In this document: piece by piece, positions 45,300 to 53,434 of the stretch | Layout: each line of letters begins with the position of its first letter | Numbering within the stretch: the stretch's first letter is position 1 | Assembly (NCBI RefSeq): GCF_964340395.1 | Contig: NC_135561.1 | Location: 18,769,240 to 18,833,239, forward strand | Direction: 5' to 3' | Source of the DNA: Glandiceps talaboti | Lineage: Eukaryota > Hemichordata > Enteropneusta > Spengelidae | DNA: 64,000 nucleotides | Translations under genes and position numbers: made by a program | Notes under the pieces: generated by a model | What the model saw: the letters and a program-made list of their open reading frames with translations, nothing else | What the model was told of the DNA's origin: nothing | Databases searched by the model: none

Positions 45300-46354
45300 C
45301 GATATAACGATAATTGCATTTCAGTATTACTTGTAATATTCTTTGTGGACGACTTCGTAATTCATTTGCCAAATGAACGCAGAGTTATCAACTACATCAA
45401 TGTTTCCCTCCCTTTAAATTGTTTTATGTGCAAATATAATGTACTAAACCTGAATTAATGTTTTCACAGGCAAATTGGTCTATCTATTTATAACATCATG
45501 ACAGCCAGTTTGATAAGCATTACCCTCAGCCTTGTTCTTGTGGATGACCCAAATCTGGCGTATGGGTTTATGAGTGTACCCATATTTGTGTGCTGTACCA
45601 TCACGTTATGTATGATGTTCGTTGAAAAGGTGACAACAATAATTTCTGTGTAATTTGTTGCGAACAGCAATGGGCAATCTGCCGTATTTGACGAACAACA
45701 ACATGAACACATTGGCTGTTCTTATAATATTGCAGTAATTAATTTTCCTAATAGATTTTTGCTAAAACGAGTTTGTTTGTAGTTTCCCATCGAAGACAGC
45801 GCAGTACAGAGAGAGAATGCTAACTGAAAGTAACTTTATAATGAACTGTATGTGATTCGGTACAAGGAAACGTTTGGTGTTTTAGTGTATTTCAAATGTT
45901 ATTTTTTCAGTCTTGGTATATGTTTATCATCCCTGTATCACTATTGTTGATATGGCGATGTTTGGTTTTGCCAGTCATCACAAGTAAAGGGTGCTCCTAA
46001 CTCAGTGTTAATTACTGTTTTTTCGAGGTAATTTCATATTATATATATATGTAGGGAATTCATTAGGTAAAGCTGATATATTATTTTTCATATAAATGTT
46101 TCTGTTTGGTACGTATATAGATTCGTGTTGTGTGGAGTGATCCAACGGGAGGAACCTATATACGAAAACGGACAAGGGAAGGTCTTAGTACTTCACAAAA
46201 TACTCTTGAAGTCAGGAGTCACGTGGGGCATATAAATGAAGCAAGGTCGACAACGGCAGGACTGCCACCCAAGAAAATGTCGGAATGTACTAGCAAGACA
46301 GGAAACGTTAATGAAGCTTTTACCAATGACATTGAAAGTGATACTAAACTGTAG
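29749..46354 (+). CDS. GABA-B-type class C GPCR, copy A (17 exons, complete)
   Basis: Seventeen exons with consistent phases encode 807 aa. Residues 1 to about 26 look like a signal peptide. Exons 1-10 (to ~446) form the bilobed Venus-flytrap domain: FVPVQIASGGWSAGG, GGGCSTGTAPVAAYSHYYNL (compare G-C-S-S-V-S-T of GABA-B1), LSYATSSPQFSD, LIPGWYPENWW, WHGFGYDTVWAIALALNTS and the hinge W-Q-G-K-K-P-P-V-D. Exons 11-16 form the seven helices, with SSPNMNN after TM1 and LYGQKGLLLLFGCFLAHET at TM5, both hallmarks of the GABA-B subfamily. The tail (exon 17) is 77 residues with no evident coiled coil. Known family members are obligate heterodimers coupling GABA to Gi/o; ligand and partner of this protein are unknown. 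It is a divergent paralogue, not assignable to subunit 1 or 2. Confidence 0.93.
30272..30409 (+). CDS. GABA-B A exon 2: ligand-site lobe 1
   Basis: 138 nt, phase 0. CNPGYATYLLSELVH, then ILGGGCSTGTAPVAAYSHYY, the segment that holds binding-site serines in GABA-B1. Confidence 0.94.
30410..31829. other. GABA-B A intron 2
   Basis: Mostly unique AT-rich intron; holds the GTAT microsatellite at 31607-31745. Shares patches of similarity with copy B intron 2 at 57586-58041, which is about 960 bp shorter. Confidence 0.6.
31607..31745. repeat. GTAT/GT microsatellite
   Basis: About 140 bp of (GTAT)n interrupted by (GT)n, ending 85 bases before exon 3. Absent from the matching intron of copy B. Confidence 0.95.
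31830..32000 (+). CDS. GABA-B A exon 3: flytrap
   Basis: 171 nt, phase 0. LSYATSSPQFSDKTTYPLFS, then LKHFKWQRVTLLYE, matching the L-S-Y-x-S-S-S-P-x-L and W-K/R-x-[IV] parts of GABA-B receptors. Confidence 0.94.
32298..32399 (+). CDS. GABA-B A exon 4
   Basis: 102 nt, phase 0. VTSDLVSLLAKTDIEVVTSL then MFTRESDLELHMVK. Acceptor tttcaag, donor AAA|gtaagt. Confidence 0.92.
33075..33140 (+). CDS. GABA-B A exon 5
   Basis: 66 nt, phase 0. EKDGRIIVVLAYEGHARTLF then CN; equivalent to the family A-R-I-I-V-G-x-x-Y-E strand. Donor AAT|gtaagt. Confidence 0.93.
33426..33617 (+). CDS. GABA-B A exon 6: flytrap lobe 2
   Basis: 192 nt, phase 0. AYHLGMYGAEYAYLIPGWYP, then NWW, matching the family W-x-x-x-G-W-Y-x-x-N-W block whose Tyr contacts agonist in GABA-B1; then NCTQEEM. 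Donor GAG|gtgagt. Confidence 0.95.
34431..34589 (+). CDS. GABA-B A exon 7: flytrap
   Basis: 159 nt, phase 0. TFKQYERRYMSLLQQPRYKS, then WHGFGYDTVWAIALALNTS (family A-Y-D-A-x-W-A-x-A-x-A-L-N). Donor ACA|gtaagg. Confidence 0.95.
35129..35200. repeat. Single copy of a 72-bp unit that is expanded in copy B
   Basis: Contains CCGACCTTGTTCGGGCACTG and ATGCTGTTAAGTACAAACTA. The same intron of copy B has four tandem copies (61260-61546). Confidence 0.8.
35677..35805. repeat. ATACA pentanucleotide array
   Basis: (ATACA)n for about 70 bp with ATGCA and GTACA variants afterwards, in intron 7. Copy B has a more degraded array at 62000-62170. Confidence 0.95.
35948..36067 (+). CDS. GABA-B A exon 8
   Basis: 120 nt, phase 0. 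SSTLTSHKNLEDFTYDDGEM then ILQALRNTSFHGVS, equal to the family x-A-L-x-x-x-S-F-x-G-V-S-G motif before the last flytrap strand. Confidence 0.93.
36352..36415 (+). CDS. GABA-B A exon 9
   Basis: 64 nt, phase 0 to 1. GEVKFDANGDREGNLAICQM, matching family G-x-V-x-F-D-x-x-G-x-R. Donor AGAG|gtgaag. Confidence 0.93.
36961..37035 (+). CDS. GABA-B A exon 10: end of flytrap
   Basis: 75 nt, phase 1 to 1. SVYLGMADFNGTMAMERGFQ then WQG; with exon 11 gives W-Q-G-K-K-P-P-V-D. Acceptor ttttgcag, donor G|gtaatg. Confidence 0.93.
37341..37429 (+). repeat. Intron segment present in inverted orientation in copy B
   Basis: CAATTTTACCCTGAT, TTCTAGAACAATGGA, GATGACGTCATCGTATGTCA and TTTACGCGATATA in this order on the plus strand. 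The reverse complement of the same series is at about 63884-63997 in the same intron of copy B. Confidence 0.85.
37605..37745. repeat. Fold-back hairpin inside a MITE-like element
   Basis: AATAATGTACG-CCTCCCAG-CCATAATGGAC on the left is matched in reverse complement at 37708-37741. Inner copies of CATAATGG also occur. No ORF. Confidence 0.8.
37751..38157. mobile_element. MITE-like element with terminal inverted repeats
   Basis: CCAATTCCAGTGAATTT near 37763 recurs inverted as AAATTCACTGGAATTGG near 38129, with weaker matching continuing to TATAG/CTATA. About 400 bp, non-coding. It is placed next to the hairpin at 37605 and may be one composite element. In GABA-B A intron 10. Confidence 0.6.
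38160..39189. other. GABA-B A intron 10, distal part, nothing recognised
   Basis: AT-rich sequence without recognised features; an ORF at 38294-38506 on the minus strand has no clear motif. Confidence 0.45.
39190..39340 (+). CDS. GABA-B A exon 11: linker and TM1
   Basis: 151 nt, phase 1 to 2. KKPPVDGERLRYI then a hydrophobic helix ending CVFLCFNILKRNHG, the family F-N-I-x-x-R end of TM1. Donor GG|gtaagg. Confidence 0.94.
39377..39661. repeat. CAGT, CTGT, GTAT, GCAT, GT compound microsatellite
   Basis: About 285 bp of ordered tetranucleotide blocks in intron 11, beginning 37 bases after the exon 11 donor. Confidence 0.95.
39995..40133 (+). CDS. GABA-B A exon 12: TM2
   Basis: 139 nt, phase 2 to 0. 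FIKLSSPNMNNITLFGALLV then IIPLGL; the S-S-P-x-x-N-N motif is diagnostic of GABA-B receptors. Donor TTG|gtaagt. Confidence 0.95.
40217..40455. repeat. GTAT, CTGT, GTCTGT compound microsatellite
   Basis: About 240 bp in intron 12; the second half is (GTCTGT)n-like with GTAT interruptions. Confidence 0.93.
40685..40792 (+). CDS. GABA-B A exon 13: TM3
   Basis: 108 nt, phase 0. VGKWLLSVGFTLGFGPMFAK then TWRIHRIV, matching family L-G-F-S-L-x-Y-G-x-M-F-x-K-x-W-x-V-H. Donor GAG|gtaatt. Confidence 0.95.
40848..40976. repeat. CATA microsatellite, left side of the Penelope-like element
   Basis: Imperfect then perfect (CATA)n. A second CATA block at 43246-43313 has the same orientation, so the element lies inside one CATA array. 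Confidence 0.95.
40977..43248 (-). mobile_element. Penelope-like retroelement, inserted in GABA-B A intron 13
   Basis: Encodes an intact RT plus GIY-YIG endonuclease (41242-43248, minus). About 265 bp of 3' untranslated sequence follows. Both edges abut CATA repeats. The 5' end is probably truncated, since only about 50 residues precede the IKPADKGG motif, fewer than in full-length elements. It is antisense to the host gene and within an intron, so it need not disrupt the protein. Confidence 0.88.
41242..43248 (-). CDS. Penelope-like polyprotein: RT and GIY-YIG endonuclease
   Basis: Open through about 668 codons apart from the microsatellite-coded start (the ORF runs on to 43311 through CATA repeats). 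In order: DDIVIKPADKGGAVV, FYLLPKIHKVNIPGRPIVS, RT motif A FSMDVKSLYTSIPHNEG, motif B region KRGVAMGSCLGPSYA, catalytic motif C KLFIDDGVG (two Asp kept), then NFLDVSL. The linker has CDRTRCGTCRF. The GIY-YIG domain has VYCITCQKCGFLYIGS, RLGDRFVEHL and a Glu near the end (LKEEE). The cysteine-bearing linker resembles the Neptune-type group, an inference from memory of the family. It copies RNA by target-primed reverse transcription. Confidence 0.92.
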   Translation of the reverse strand, partial: YIWLFGALPVKSHWTPQAGRNSTLDHYINVCRREVYTIKFNNKFPFSNITKEERDAILSLSKRDDIVIKPADKGGAVVAWYKDLYVAEAERQLLNTDFYQELECDTTEDVQREIKNTVNAFISAGELPTEARNLIVRRPRTAVFYLLPKIHKVNIPGRPIVSACNCPTEHIARYLDALLRPIVASQPTYIKDTNHALKVFNGFQFQQGKPRYLFSMDVKSLYTSIPHNEGLIAIKHYLNLRPVLDPPTHVLLRLAELVLTCNYFTFNDRYFVQKRGVAMGSCLGPSYACLFISYQEHLIFSSYQGILPDLYKLFIDDGVGAASLKLEDLMQFINYICNFNPAIQYTYDISELTINFLDVSLRIDGDDIATSIYTKPTDSHSYLQYGSSHPNKCKDSIPYSQLLRLRRICSSDLDFRNRSAEFCAYFHQRGYPMSVTNAALHKVSSLSREDCIKSHDQRSNNDRPILALTYHPFSTRVKNIIYKHFNILRSNRVTNSLFPAVPLTAWRCDTSLRDMVVRTEQRELEVNAGSFPCDRTRCGTCRFIINTNHVFGPKNSVPVTSRFTCISTNVVYCITCQKCGFLYIGSTVRRLGDRFVEHLRLTRQKNRNYPVSMHFITNDHNVSDMSISGICKVSGVEKALRLKEEEIFFRLGTLEPLGINRLFSSFPI
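43246..43313. repeat. CATA microsatellite, right side of the Penelope-like element
   Basis: About 16 CATA units; the false N-terminus M-Y-V-C repeats of the RT ORF come from here. Confidence 0.95.
43880..44002 (+). CDS. GABA-B A exon 14: TM4
   Basis: 123 nt, phase 0. LIYDKYLILFVTILLLADVA then WQLIDPCQT, matching family D-V-x-x-L-x-x-W-x-x-x-D-P. Donor GAG|gtatgt. Confidence 0.95.
44003..44965. other. GABA-B A intron 14
   Basis: Unique sequence with a run of about 18 G at 44473-44490. No other feature recognised. Confidence 0.5.
44966..45135 (+). CDS. GABA-B A exon 15: extracellular loop 2 and TM5
   Basis: 170 nt, phase 0 to 2. Cys in RIHSCSSEYLW (loop disulphide candidate), then LYGQKGLLLLFGCFLAHETR. 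Donor CGAG|gtaaga. Confidence 0.95.
45183..45303. repeat. GAT trinucleotide-rich array
   Basis: Imperfect (GAT)n with GAC and GGT variants, in intron 15. Confidence 0.93.
45470..45629 (+). CDS. GABA-B A exon 16: TM6 and TM7
   Basis: 160 nt, phase 2 to 0. QIGLSIYNIMTASLISITLS then AYGFMSVPIFVCCTIT and FVEK, equal to family x-x-G-x-x-I-Y-N-V and F-V-P-K. Donor AAG|gtgaca. Confidence 0.93.
46121..46354 (+). CDS. GABA-B A exon 17: cytoplasmic tail
   Basis: 234 nt with TAG at 46352-46354. IRVVWSDPTGGTYIRKRTRE then a Ser/Thr-rich end. No heptad pattern of the kind used for GABA-B1/B2 tail pairing, and no clear RSR retention signal apart from basic RKRTRE. Confidence 0.85.
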   Translation: MRVVWSDPTGGTYIRKRTREGLSTSQNTLEVRSHVGHINEARSTTAGLPPKKMSECTSKTGNVNEAFTNDIESDTKL

Positions 46355-46740
46355 ATTGGTTAGTGGTAATCTTAGTATTGCATCGATAGTAACATTTAAC
46401 AAAAATGTCAAAATATATAGACTTTACGCCATTCAACCTACTATCAAATTTGTTGATATTGTATTCAAGGATAACGTGTGAACGTTTTGATGTCTTTTTG
46501 AAAAGGGATGTATATTAGAATGTCGGAGAAACCTAATGCCATCGATTGTGTTAACAACAACCGAAAACTATATTTAGTTTCTTTATAATTGAAGGCATAC
46601 ACAACAATATTATTATTATTATACTAGAATTAGAATTATTCAGTCAAGGTGATCATGATATCTAAATAATGTTATACATGTAACACTGTTTATAAACCAA
46701 GTTTACGTGACAGTGCTTTTAAATTATTGGTTATTTAAGC

Positions 46741-46832
46741 AATAAACCACCCCCTGGGGATGGTATACCAAGAGGTTTTGACCAGTGAACGAAATATATG
46801 CACGAGCGATAGCAGGGGGTGGTTTATCGCTA
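46741..46832. repeat. Short hairpin element (MITE-like)
   Basis: ATAAACCACCCCCTG at the left and CAGGGGGTGGTTTAT at the right are exact inverse complements around a ~60-bp loop. An AATAAA at 46741 could also serve as polyadenylation signal for GABA-B A. Confidence 0.8.
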
Positions 46833-46973
46833 TTATATTATACTAGTATATTGAAAATATCGGAAACAAGATAAGAACTAACGTTTTCTCGTTTCATATT
46901 TTTATTTATTTATTTTTAATGAGGGCAAAAATAGTTGACGAAACAACTAATCGAGTTTTGTCCTCAGAGAAAA

Positions 46974-47037
46974 AAACAACAACAACAAAGCAAAGCAAAA
47001 CAAAACAAAACAAAACAAAACAAAACAAAAACATACA
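46974..47037. repeat. AAAAC/AACA-rich array in the LINE 3' UTR
   Basis: AACA units turn into (AAAAC)n for about 40 bp. Confidence 0.9.
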
Positions 47038-47121
47038 TATCACACAAATCCGGAGAAGTATTTAACTAAATTCGGAAACAATGACAAATCTTAAAAGAAA
47101 GAACAAAATGGTATACATCAA

Positions 47122-49197
47122 CTAATACTGGCTAAGAAGATGGCTTTTGAAATTAGCTTTGAACGTAGTCCGACTTCGAGTGTCTCTTATATGGGAAGGG
47201 ATAGAGTTCCAAATTTTGGCCCCAGTGAACTTTGTGCTAAATTGACCGTAATTATTGTTGTATTTTGGGATGCTTAAATCATTTCGCTTCTGTTGCCTGG
47301 TGTCGTAACAATGACCTATCTTGGAAAAGAAATTTGAGAAGTATGGCGGAACATTGCCATTGATCACATCGTGAACAAAAATTCCTATTTGGTAATCACG
47401 TTGCTTGTATACATCTAGCATTAGGAGGCGTTTAAATAAGGGGGGAGAGTGGGTGTTGTAACTACTGAAGGTAATTATGCGAGCAATTTTCTTTTGGATG
47501 ATTAGTATATCTTTGAGGTAAGACTGATATGTACAGCCCCATACTTCAAGTCCATATGACAGATGGGGAAGAACAAGTGTATTATATATCATCAAAAGAA
47601 TATGCTGAGGAACTGTATAACGAAGTCTGTACAAAATACCAGTTAGCTTACTCATTTTTTTCTTCACTTCTAAAATGTGGCAATTCCATAACATTTTACT
47701 ATCCAAATATACTCCAACATAAGAGGTATTACTGACAAAGTTAATAGCCATATCTTTCAACTGAACTGAACCTTGTGCATTATGAGGTTTGTGTCTACCA
47801 CCAATGAGTAATGCGTGTGATTTAGCAGAATTTACTGTTAATTTGTTCGCATCACACCAGTTTGTAACATTTGCAAGGGCTGAGTTTATATTGCTGGTGT
47901 TTGTTGATGAAGAACACTTCTCAGGTGAATGAAACAGGTTCGAATCATCGGCGTAAAGCCTAAAATTGAAAATATCTGAAGAGTTTGGTAAATCATTTAT
48001 GTAAATGAGGAAAAGTATTGGGCCCAAAATAGACCCTTGAGGAACACCACAAGTTATGTTTTGTTTCATTGATTCTATATTACCAATACTCACAAATTGA
48101 CATCTTGAATCCAAATAACTTTTAAACCAATCCAATGCCACCCCTCTAATGCCTTGGTGATCGAGTTTTGAAAATAAAATGTTATGGTTAACAGTATCAA
48201 ATGCCTTTGAGAAGTCTATAAATATGCCTGTTGTAGATTTTCCTTTGTCTAGTTCATCCAATAAGTGTTGAACAAGGCTAATAAGTGAAAGTTTACAGCT
48301 GTACTTTTCACGAAAACCATACTGGTGCTGAAAGAGCAAGTCATGTTTCTCTACAAAATTCACAACACGTTTACACATTATTTTTTCAAATACTTTGCTA
48401 ATGATTGGCAAAATTGAAATTGGTCTGTAATTTCCCGTCTCTTCTGGATCTCCTTTTTTGAAGAGCGGAATAACCTTCGCAATTTTAAGGGAGTCTGGAA
48501 AACATCCAGTTGAGAAAGATAAATTTACAATGTTACATAAAGGTTTTGAAACATAGGGCATAGCATACTTTAGCAGTTTTGCATCGATTTTGTCCCAGCC
48601 TGATGCTTTGTGTACATTTAAGCTTGAAATAATGTCTTCTACTTCCCCAACTGAAGTTGGCTTTAGGAAGAAACAGTGAGGTACATAGTCACCCATGAAG
48701 TCACGAAAACAACCGTTTCCATTTGCCTGAATATTCTTAGCAAGTTTTTCACCAATGTTAACAAAGTGATTGTTGAAAACATCAACTATATCTGGAATTT
48801 CTGTATGAATAACAGAAGTTCCATTACAGAAACTTTTTATCTTGGTAGGAATAGAAGAGTTACTATTTTTCTTTTTACCCAGCAGATCATTTACCACTCG
48901 CCATGTCTCTTTCATGTCGTTACAATGTATATTAAACAAATCAGAATAGTATTTTTTCTTAGCTTTCCTTAAAATGTTTGTTAACACATTTCTGTATCTT
49001 TTGAATTTTTGAAGAATATTTTCTTCGAATTTACTCCGGACTACTTTTTTGAAGAGGTTGTGTTTCTTTCGAATAGATTTCCGTATTGCCGCTGTGATCC
49101 AGGGTTTGTTTTTAACACCTTTCTTGACTTTATTTATGTTTTTGAGTGGCGCATGGGTATTACAAATATTTAAGAAGGTGTTAGTGCACCTCGGTGT
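47122..49197 (-). CDS. LINE reverse transcriptase (endonuclease part missing)
   Basis: Open reading frame of about 690 codons; the first Met is at 48987 but homology runs upstream (THAPLKNINKV, KPWITAAIRKSIRKKHNLF). In order: KASGWDKIDAKLLKY, FPDSLKIAKVIPLFKKGDP, GNYRPISILPIISKVFEKI, HQYGFREKYSC, motif A GIFIDFSKAFDTVNH, motif B GVPQGSILGPILFLIYINDL, catalytic FRLYADDSNLF, LTVNSAKSH, then SYGLEVWG and the C-terminal GAKIWNSIPSHIRD. No internal stop, so it is young. Lacking the endonuclease it cannot be autonomous. Confidence 0.92.
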   Translation of the reverse strand, partial: TPRCTNTFLNICNTHAPLKNINKVKKGVKNKPWITAAIRKSIRKKHNLFKKVVRSKFEENILQKFKRYRNVLTNILRKAKKKYYSDLFNIHCNDMKETWRVVNDLLGKKKNSNSSIPTKIKSFCNGTSVIHTEIPDIVDVFNNHFVNIGEKLAKNIQANGNGCFRDFMGDYVPHCFFLKPTSVGEVEDIISSLNVHKASGWDKIDAKLLKYAMPYVSKPLCNIVNLSFSTGCFPDSLKIAKVIPLFKKGDPEETGNYRPISILPIISKVFEKIMCKRVVNFVEKHDLLFQHQYGFREKYSCKLSLISLVQHLLDELDKGKSTTGIFIDFSKAFDTVNHNILFSKLDHQGIRGVALDWFKSYLDSRCQFVSIGNIESMKQNITCGVPQGSILGPILFLIYINDLPNSSDIFNFRLYADDSNLFHSPEKCSSSTNTSNINSALANVTNWCDANKLTVNSAKSHALLIGGRHKPHNAQGSVQLKDMAINFVSNTSYVGVYLDSKMLWNCHILEVKKKMSKLTGILYRLRYTVPQHILLMIYNTLVLPHLSYGLEVWGCTYQSYLKDILIIQKKIARIITFSSYNTHSPPLFKRLLMLDVYKQRDYQIGIFVHDVINGNVPPYFSNFFSKIGHCYDTRQQKRNDLSIPKYNNNYGQFSTKFTGAKIWNSIPSHIRDTRSRTTFKANFKSHLLSQY

Positions 49198-49505
49198 CTA
49201 ATTTGCATAACAATAACAAATACGCGATGACTGGGTTGCTTTCGAAATTTCCTTCATAATTTCTCATAAAATATTGTCTCATTGAGAGAAAATCCTCCTC
49301 TGACAATTCGAAGAGTTCACTATCAGTATCACGGTGGACTACAACTCAACGCTCGTAGACGAACAAAATTTGGACGCGTGCCAGCAGTGCATTATCGTAC
49401 CAGCAGTGCATTATCACTCGTTTTAGACGCGCTAGTTCGATGTCTAGACCAATCAGGTCCCTCGATTTCCACCATCAATATACTGGTATAATATAATATG
49501 TAATA
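49198..49505. other. Right flank of the LINE, part of a hairpin element
   Basis: Contains a short duplicated phrase (CCAGCAGTGCATTATC at 49381 and 49399) and ends in CAATATACTGGTATAATATA, inverse to 46843-46866. Confidence 0.55.
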
Positions 49506-51564
49506 CATGTTATTCAACAATTTTAAAATAATGGCGTTGTCTTTATCTTTATCTACGTCAATGGTAACCTAAAGGTTTTTCGTTCTTCGGTGCGTGTGAA
49601 ATATCTGTCAACATGTTATTAAATATCATAATTATGTCTCTAAATATATTAGTACATGTTTATTTTGCCTCTAGATCTGTCATTTTAGTATTCCCTGATA
49701 TTTGTTCTTCACTCCGTTGGATCATACTAAAAACATAAGGTGTTTATCACTCGGAGGCAAATGTATGCAGTAGTGTTAAAACTTCGTCGAACGAACTCGT
49801 AAAACTATCCATATCACCTCGTCGCTTGTTTACCCGATCCTCATTACCTAAGAACTAATTTATGAGTATAAGGTTAATAAGAATTTATGACGTGGGGAGG
49901 GGGGAACATATATGGAGAGATAACATTTAACTTCATTAAAATTCCACATAGAGTAATCCACGTATGTAGGCCACTTTTTTTGCCACCTTCACGATAATGG
50001 TCGAATGGCGGCCTTGCTTTTCAATTGACCCATTTTTCATATTTTACATAATCCGAGATGTAACACAATGGACTGCACAGTTAGTAATCAAGTCAGTAAC
50101 CAATGTGTTGTAATGTATCGCGAAAACACAATTTAATGCAGGGCTGTGCATCATAGTGCCCTAGAGTTTTGGAATGTCAATATCCATGTTATCTAGCAGG
50201 ATGAGCTTTCCCATTATAGTCCTTGAGTTTTGACCTTGATTGCCATGTTCAAGCTCAAAAGACTCAAACTGTTCAAAGTATTCATGTACACCTTTGACAT
50301 ATGTGGACCGGTTTAAATGAAACCTGGTACAATTGTCCGATACTGTAGTTCAATATGTACACCATTTTATTACGTAACACCCATGATATATAATTCAATC
50401 GAATGACGGCCATATTTGTCATAAATTTCAGAATATTAAATAGTACTTTGAAACGTTTGGCAGTATGTGTTCGATGGAGACTTGTTATTTGATACAATGT
50501 CACCATATACTTAATCCCAATTATGCTACCCATTTATCCAACTTCAAAATGAAACGGGAGACAAAGAGACACTGGTTGTAGATGGCATGTATGCCCATGT
50601 CCATCATTAATTTACCGTTGTAATATTGTTGTATGGTTATAACTGTGAAAATTCCACTGTATGTTTGCATTTGAAGTATCAAAATACAGTAACTGCAATA
50701 TCTCAAATGTTATTGACACCAACTCTTAAATTATGTAGATGTCACAATTTGATGTTGAATGTAGTATGGATTCATTTCCTTGATGAGGTGTAGTTTCCAA
50801 GAATAATGTCATTACGTTCCAATACGTTTTTAAAAACATGTTTGTTTTATATAAATAATTTACTTGCACTTTTATTTTTGCAGGCCCGAGTGATTATAAT
50901 GACTGTCTATAGACTTCGAATGCATACAATGGGTGTCGTTTAATTTTAGAGAGTGTCCTGACATTATTGATAGCCTCCCTAAGTGTGTCTAAAATTTTCA
51001 CTCAAAGAATGTCCGCGGAGTTAATCAGCTACTCCAAGAAACAAGGTGTTGTTCTCATTTATTGCTGATTGTCTATTGTATTAATAATAATGCTATATAC
51101 ATTGTCTATAGTTACATTGCAAGAAGACACCCATTGCTATTTTTTGTTTTAACAATACAGCCCAATATACAAACTCTGAAGCTGGAAAATAAATATTAAT
51201 GTCCATGTTTAACCTAACGATGTACTTTGTTCAAACCTTGTGTCTGACTAAATGGAGCATTATCAAAAACCTCCATCTTTTGTTGATATTTTATCATATT
51301 GTTGGACATTTCAATTGCATTATCCGGAGTATTGACATTGCATTAACACTATTTGACAACTTTGATTTCTGCGATACAGAGAAAACAAATGGGCAGTTCA
51401 TGTAACCTTACAATAGCTTGGTAACGGAGACGTCTTGTAACGACTGACGGAGGTCTCGTTTAAACTAGCATCTTATTTTCAATATCAGTGTGTCACCGCC
51501 GGTATTAGATTGGACTTTGCGTCAATTTGTATTTCACTTCTGTCACCAGCAGCAAACTCTTTAG

Positions 51565-51750
51565 TCTTGCTACTAGACGTTCGGGCTTCCTTTCGATACG
51601 ATAAGCGAACGAAGTTCGCAGTGATGGTTTGCCCGACTCGGATGTTCCATCCTCGATAGCGATGTTCGGTCGTTTGTCGTATTGTATCAGAAGAACTCCG
51701 AGGTCTAGAAGCTAGCCTACAAACTCTTGTGATTCGAAGATTTCCCTTGA
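51565..51750. mobile_element. Copy-B-specific ~185-bp insertion
   Basis: Absent from the aligned position in copy A (near 29100). It contains partly inverse phrases (GATACGATAAGCGAACGAA against TTCGGTCGTTTGTCGTATTG), hinting at a fold-back element. No ORF. Confidence 0.5.
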
Positions 51751-52269
51751 TGAGTATTTGAATTGATCACTCTTTGCCACAGGTGTGTACTTACAGTATG
51801 ATGTGTTGCTTACCAACCAATGTTATTATTGAAAAAAGTCGACTTGTATTACATTTAATTATATAATATTTAACGTTTTGATTTAGATTCATAACCTGTA
51901 GCATTTGCATTCAATTTCCTTGTCAACACATACAGCACAAAAGCACTTTAAAAAAATTATATTTCAAATATCATTAACTTGATTAAAATCGATTGTTTCG
52001 TAATGTCTCACGACTCATTATTTCTACTGTAACATTCTATTTGAAAAGGGTAGTTTGCGCCAAAATTACAATGGATGACTGCTGTATCTACTGCTCATGT
52101 GTGTATAAAGTAACTCTTAGCGAGGTACTCCACAGATCTAAGTGAACTCATTTGGATATCATATTCATTGATAGCTGCAATGCATTATTAACGATCGATA
52201 ATGTATTTTACTAGTGTTTAGCCGTCTATGTACGAAGATATTTCGATCAAGGGTGAAGTTGTCGATAGA

Positions 52270-52760
52270 GTTGAAATATATAATTACGTATTTAGGGACG
52301 GCTCTCGATGATAAGCTTGAAGTTCATGGAAACAGAACACACCTGCCATTGTCCAAAAGCTTCACAGCCGATTGTACTGCCTGGGAAAACTGAGATCTTA
52401 TAATGTTAGCAGATATCTACTACATATATTTCATACTTCGACTTTGAGCACTGTTTAATACGTTGGGCTGGAAATATTACTAAACAAGACAAAGGCAGAC
52501 GTGACAAAATTATCAGAAAAGCGGGAGGGATGGTGGGTAAAAAACAAACTACATTGACAACATTTACCACAGACACATTACGGACAGACTGGGAACGATA
52601 TTAGCTGACGACACACACCCACTTAGGCCAAAACTTGACAGTCGATGAATAGATAGAAGCTGCAGACGTCCACGCACCAGAAGTTGGCAGAACAACACGC
52701 TATAAGCAAACATTCATCCAAGCAGCAATTAAATTACACAACCAAAGGACAGACAGAAGA
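52270..52760 (+). mobile_element. LINE 3' fragment (L2/Rex1-like)
   Basis: Frameshifted remnants: QKLHSRLYCLGKLRSYNVSR, then WAGNITKQDKGRRDKIIRKA with GGMVG, then RLGTILADDTHPLRPKLDSR, then TTRYKQTFIQAAIKLHN. These follow the usual order of the C-terminal end of such polyproteins (L-x-x-L-R-S-[YF]-[NG]-V, C-W-x-G-N, D-[ND]-[TS]-H-P-L, x-S-F-I-P-x-A-I). At least three frame breaks. Copy B only. Confidence 0.8.
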
Positions 52761-52949
52761 CAGACAGACAGACAGACCTCGACTGTAGCCCTACATGTAC
52801 ATGCTCACATGTTTAACTGTGGCCACTCTTTTTTAAAGCCCACGCTTTTCGAGTTGCTGTCGTTCTATTACCCCGATTATTAAAGTGTTTTTTTTTATGG
52901 TAGACATTGACATGTCCTTGTAAGGACCAATAAAGTTGTCACAGTTATA

Positions 52950-53434
52950 TGTAATGTTGTTGTGTCTGTCTCGTTTATAGTGTGTATGTGTTACCGTTAT
53001 CGTAACGCGTTTCTTTGTTGTTGTGTCCATGAATATTCATTTCTATTTCTAATCACCTGGCTCCATCTGTTAACATCTCCTCATCCAATCACTTCCTACT
53101 TTTCTGTCACATGAGTATTCCCATATAAGTAAGCGCGACTGGTTAGTATGAGAAGTACAGACGTGGCCATTACGGCTACGCGAGTGTATTTTTCTATGTA
53201 TACTTTCAGGTTAGTTCAAACTTTATCTTTCAGTTATTGTATCATTTGTATTTGTATCTTTACGTTTACTATATTTATGAAGTAGTAATATTTATTGTAT
53301 GGAAATGAAGACGGGGCCAGTACGGCTACACTAGTGTATCTTTCTGCGTATACTTTCAGACGTGCTTGGAGAATAAAGATACGTTTGTGCCATATTACGA
53401 GTCCAGAGAGCAATTATTGGTAATCAACCGTGAC
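52950..53434 (+). mobile_element. LTR-like block with internal duplication
   Basis: Sequence with a TATA-like CATATAAGTAAGC near 53122, an AATAAAG near 53372 and a TG...CA frame (ending GTGACA). Two related ~58-bp segments (53152-53209 and 53301-53360, sharing CGGCTAC and GTATACTTTCAG) lie 150 bp apart. A solo LTR is one reading; the family is not recognised. Absent from copy A. Confidence 0.35.

Larger units (their letters stand above)
46870..49197 (-). mobile_element. 5'-truncated non-LTR retrotransposon (CR1/jockey-type)
   Basis: Contains an open RT frame (47122-49197), a 3' untranslated part with AAAAC-type repeats and an AAATA-rich end near 46885-46915. The N-terminal endonuclease domain is missing, as expected of incomplete target-primed reverse transcription. 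It lies between the two GABA-B genes and appears to sit inside a hairpin element (ends at 46843 and 49497). Confidence 0.85.
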
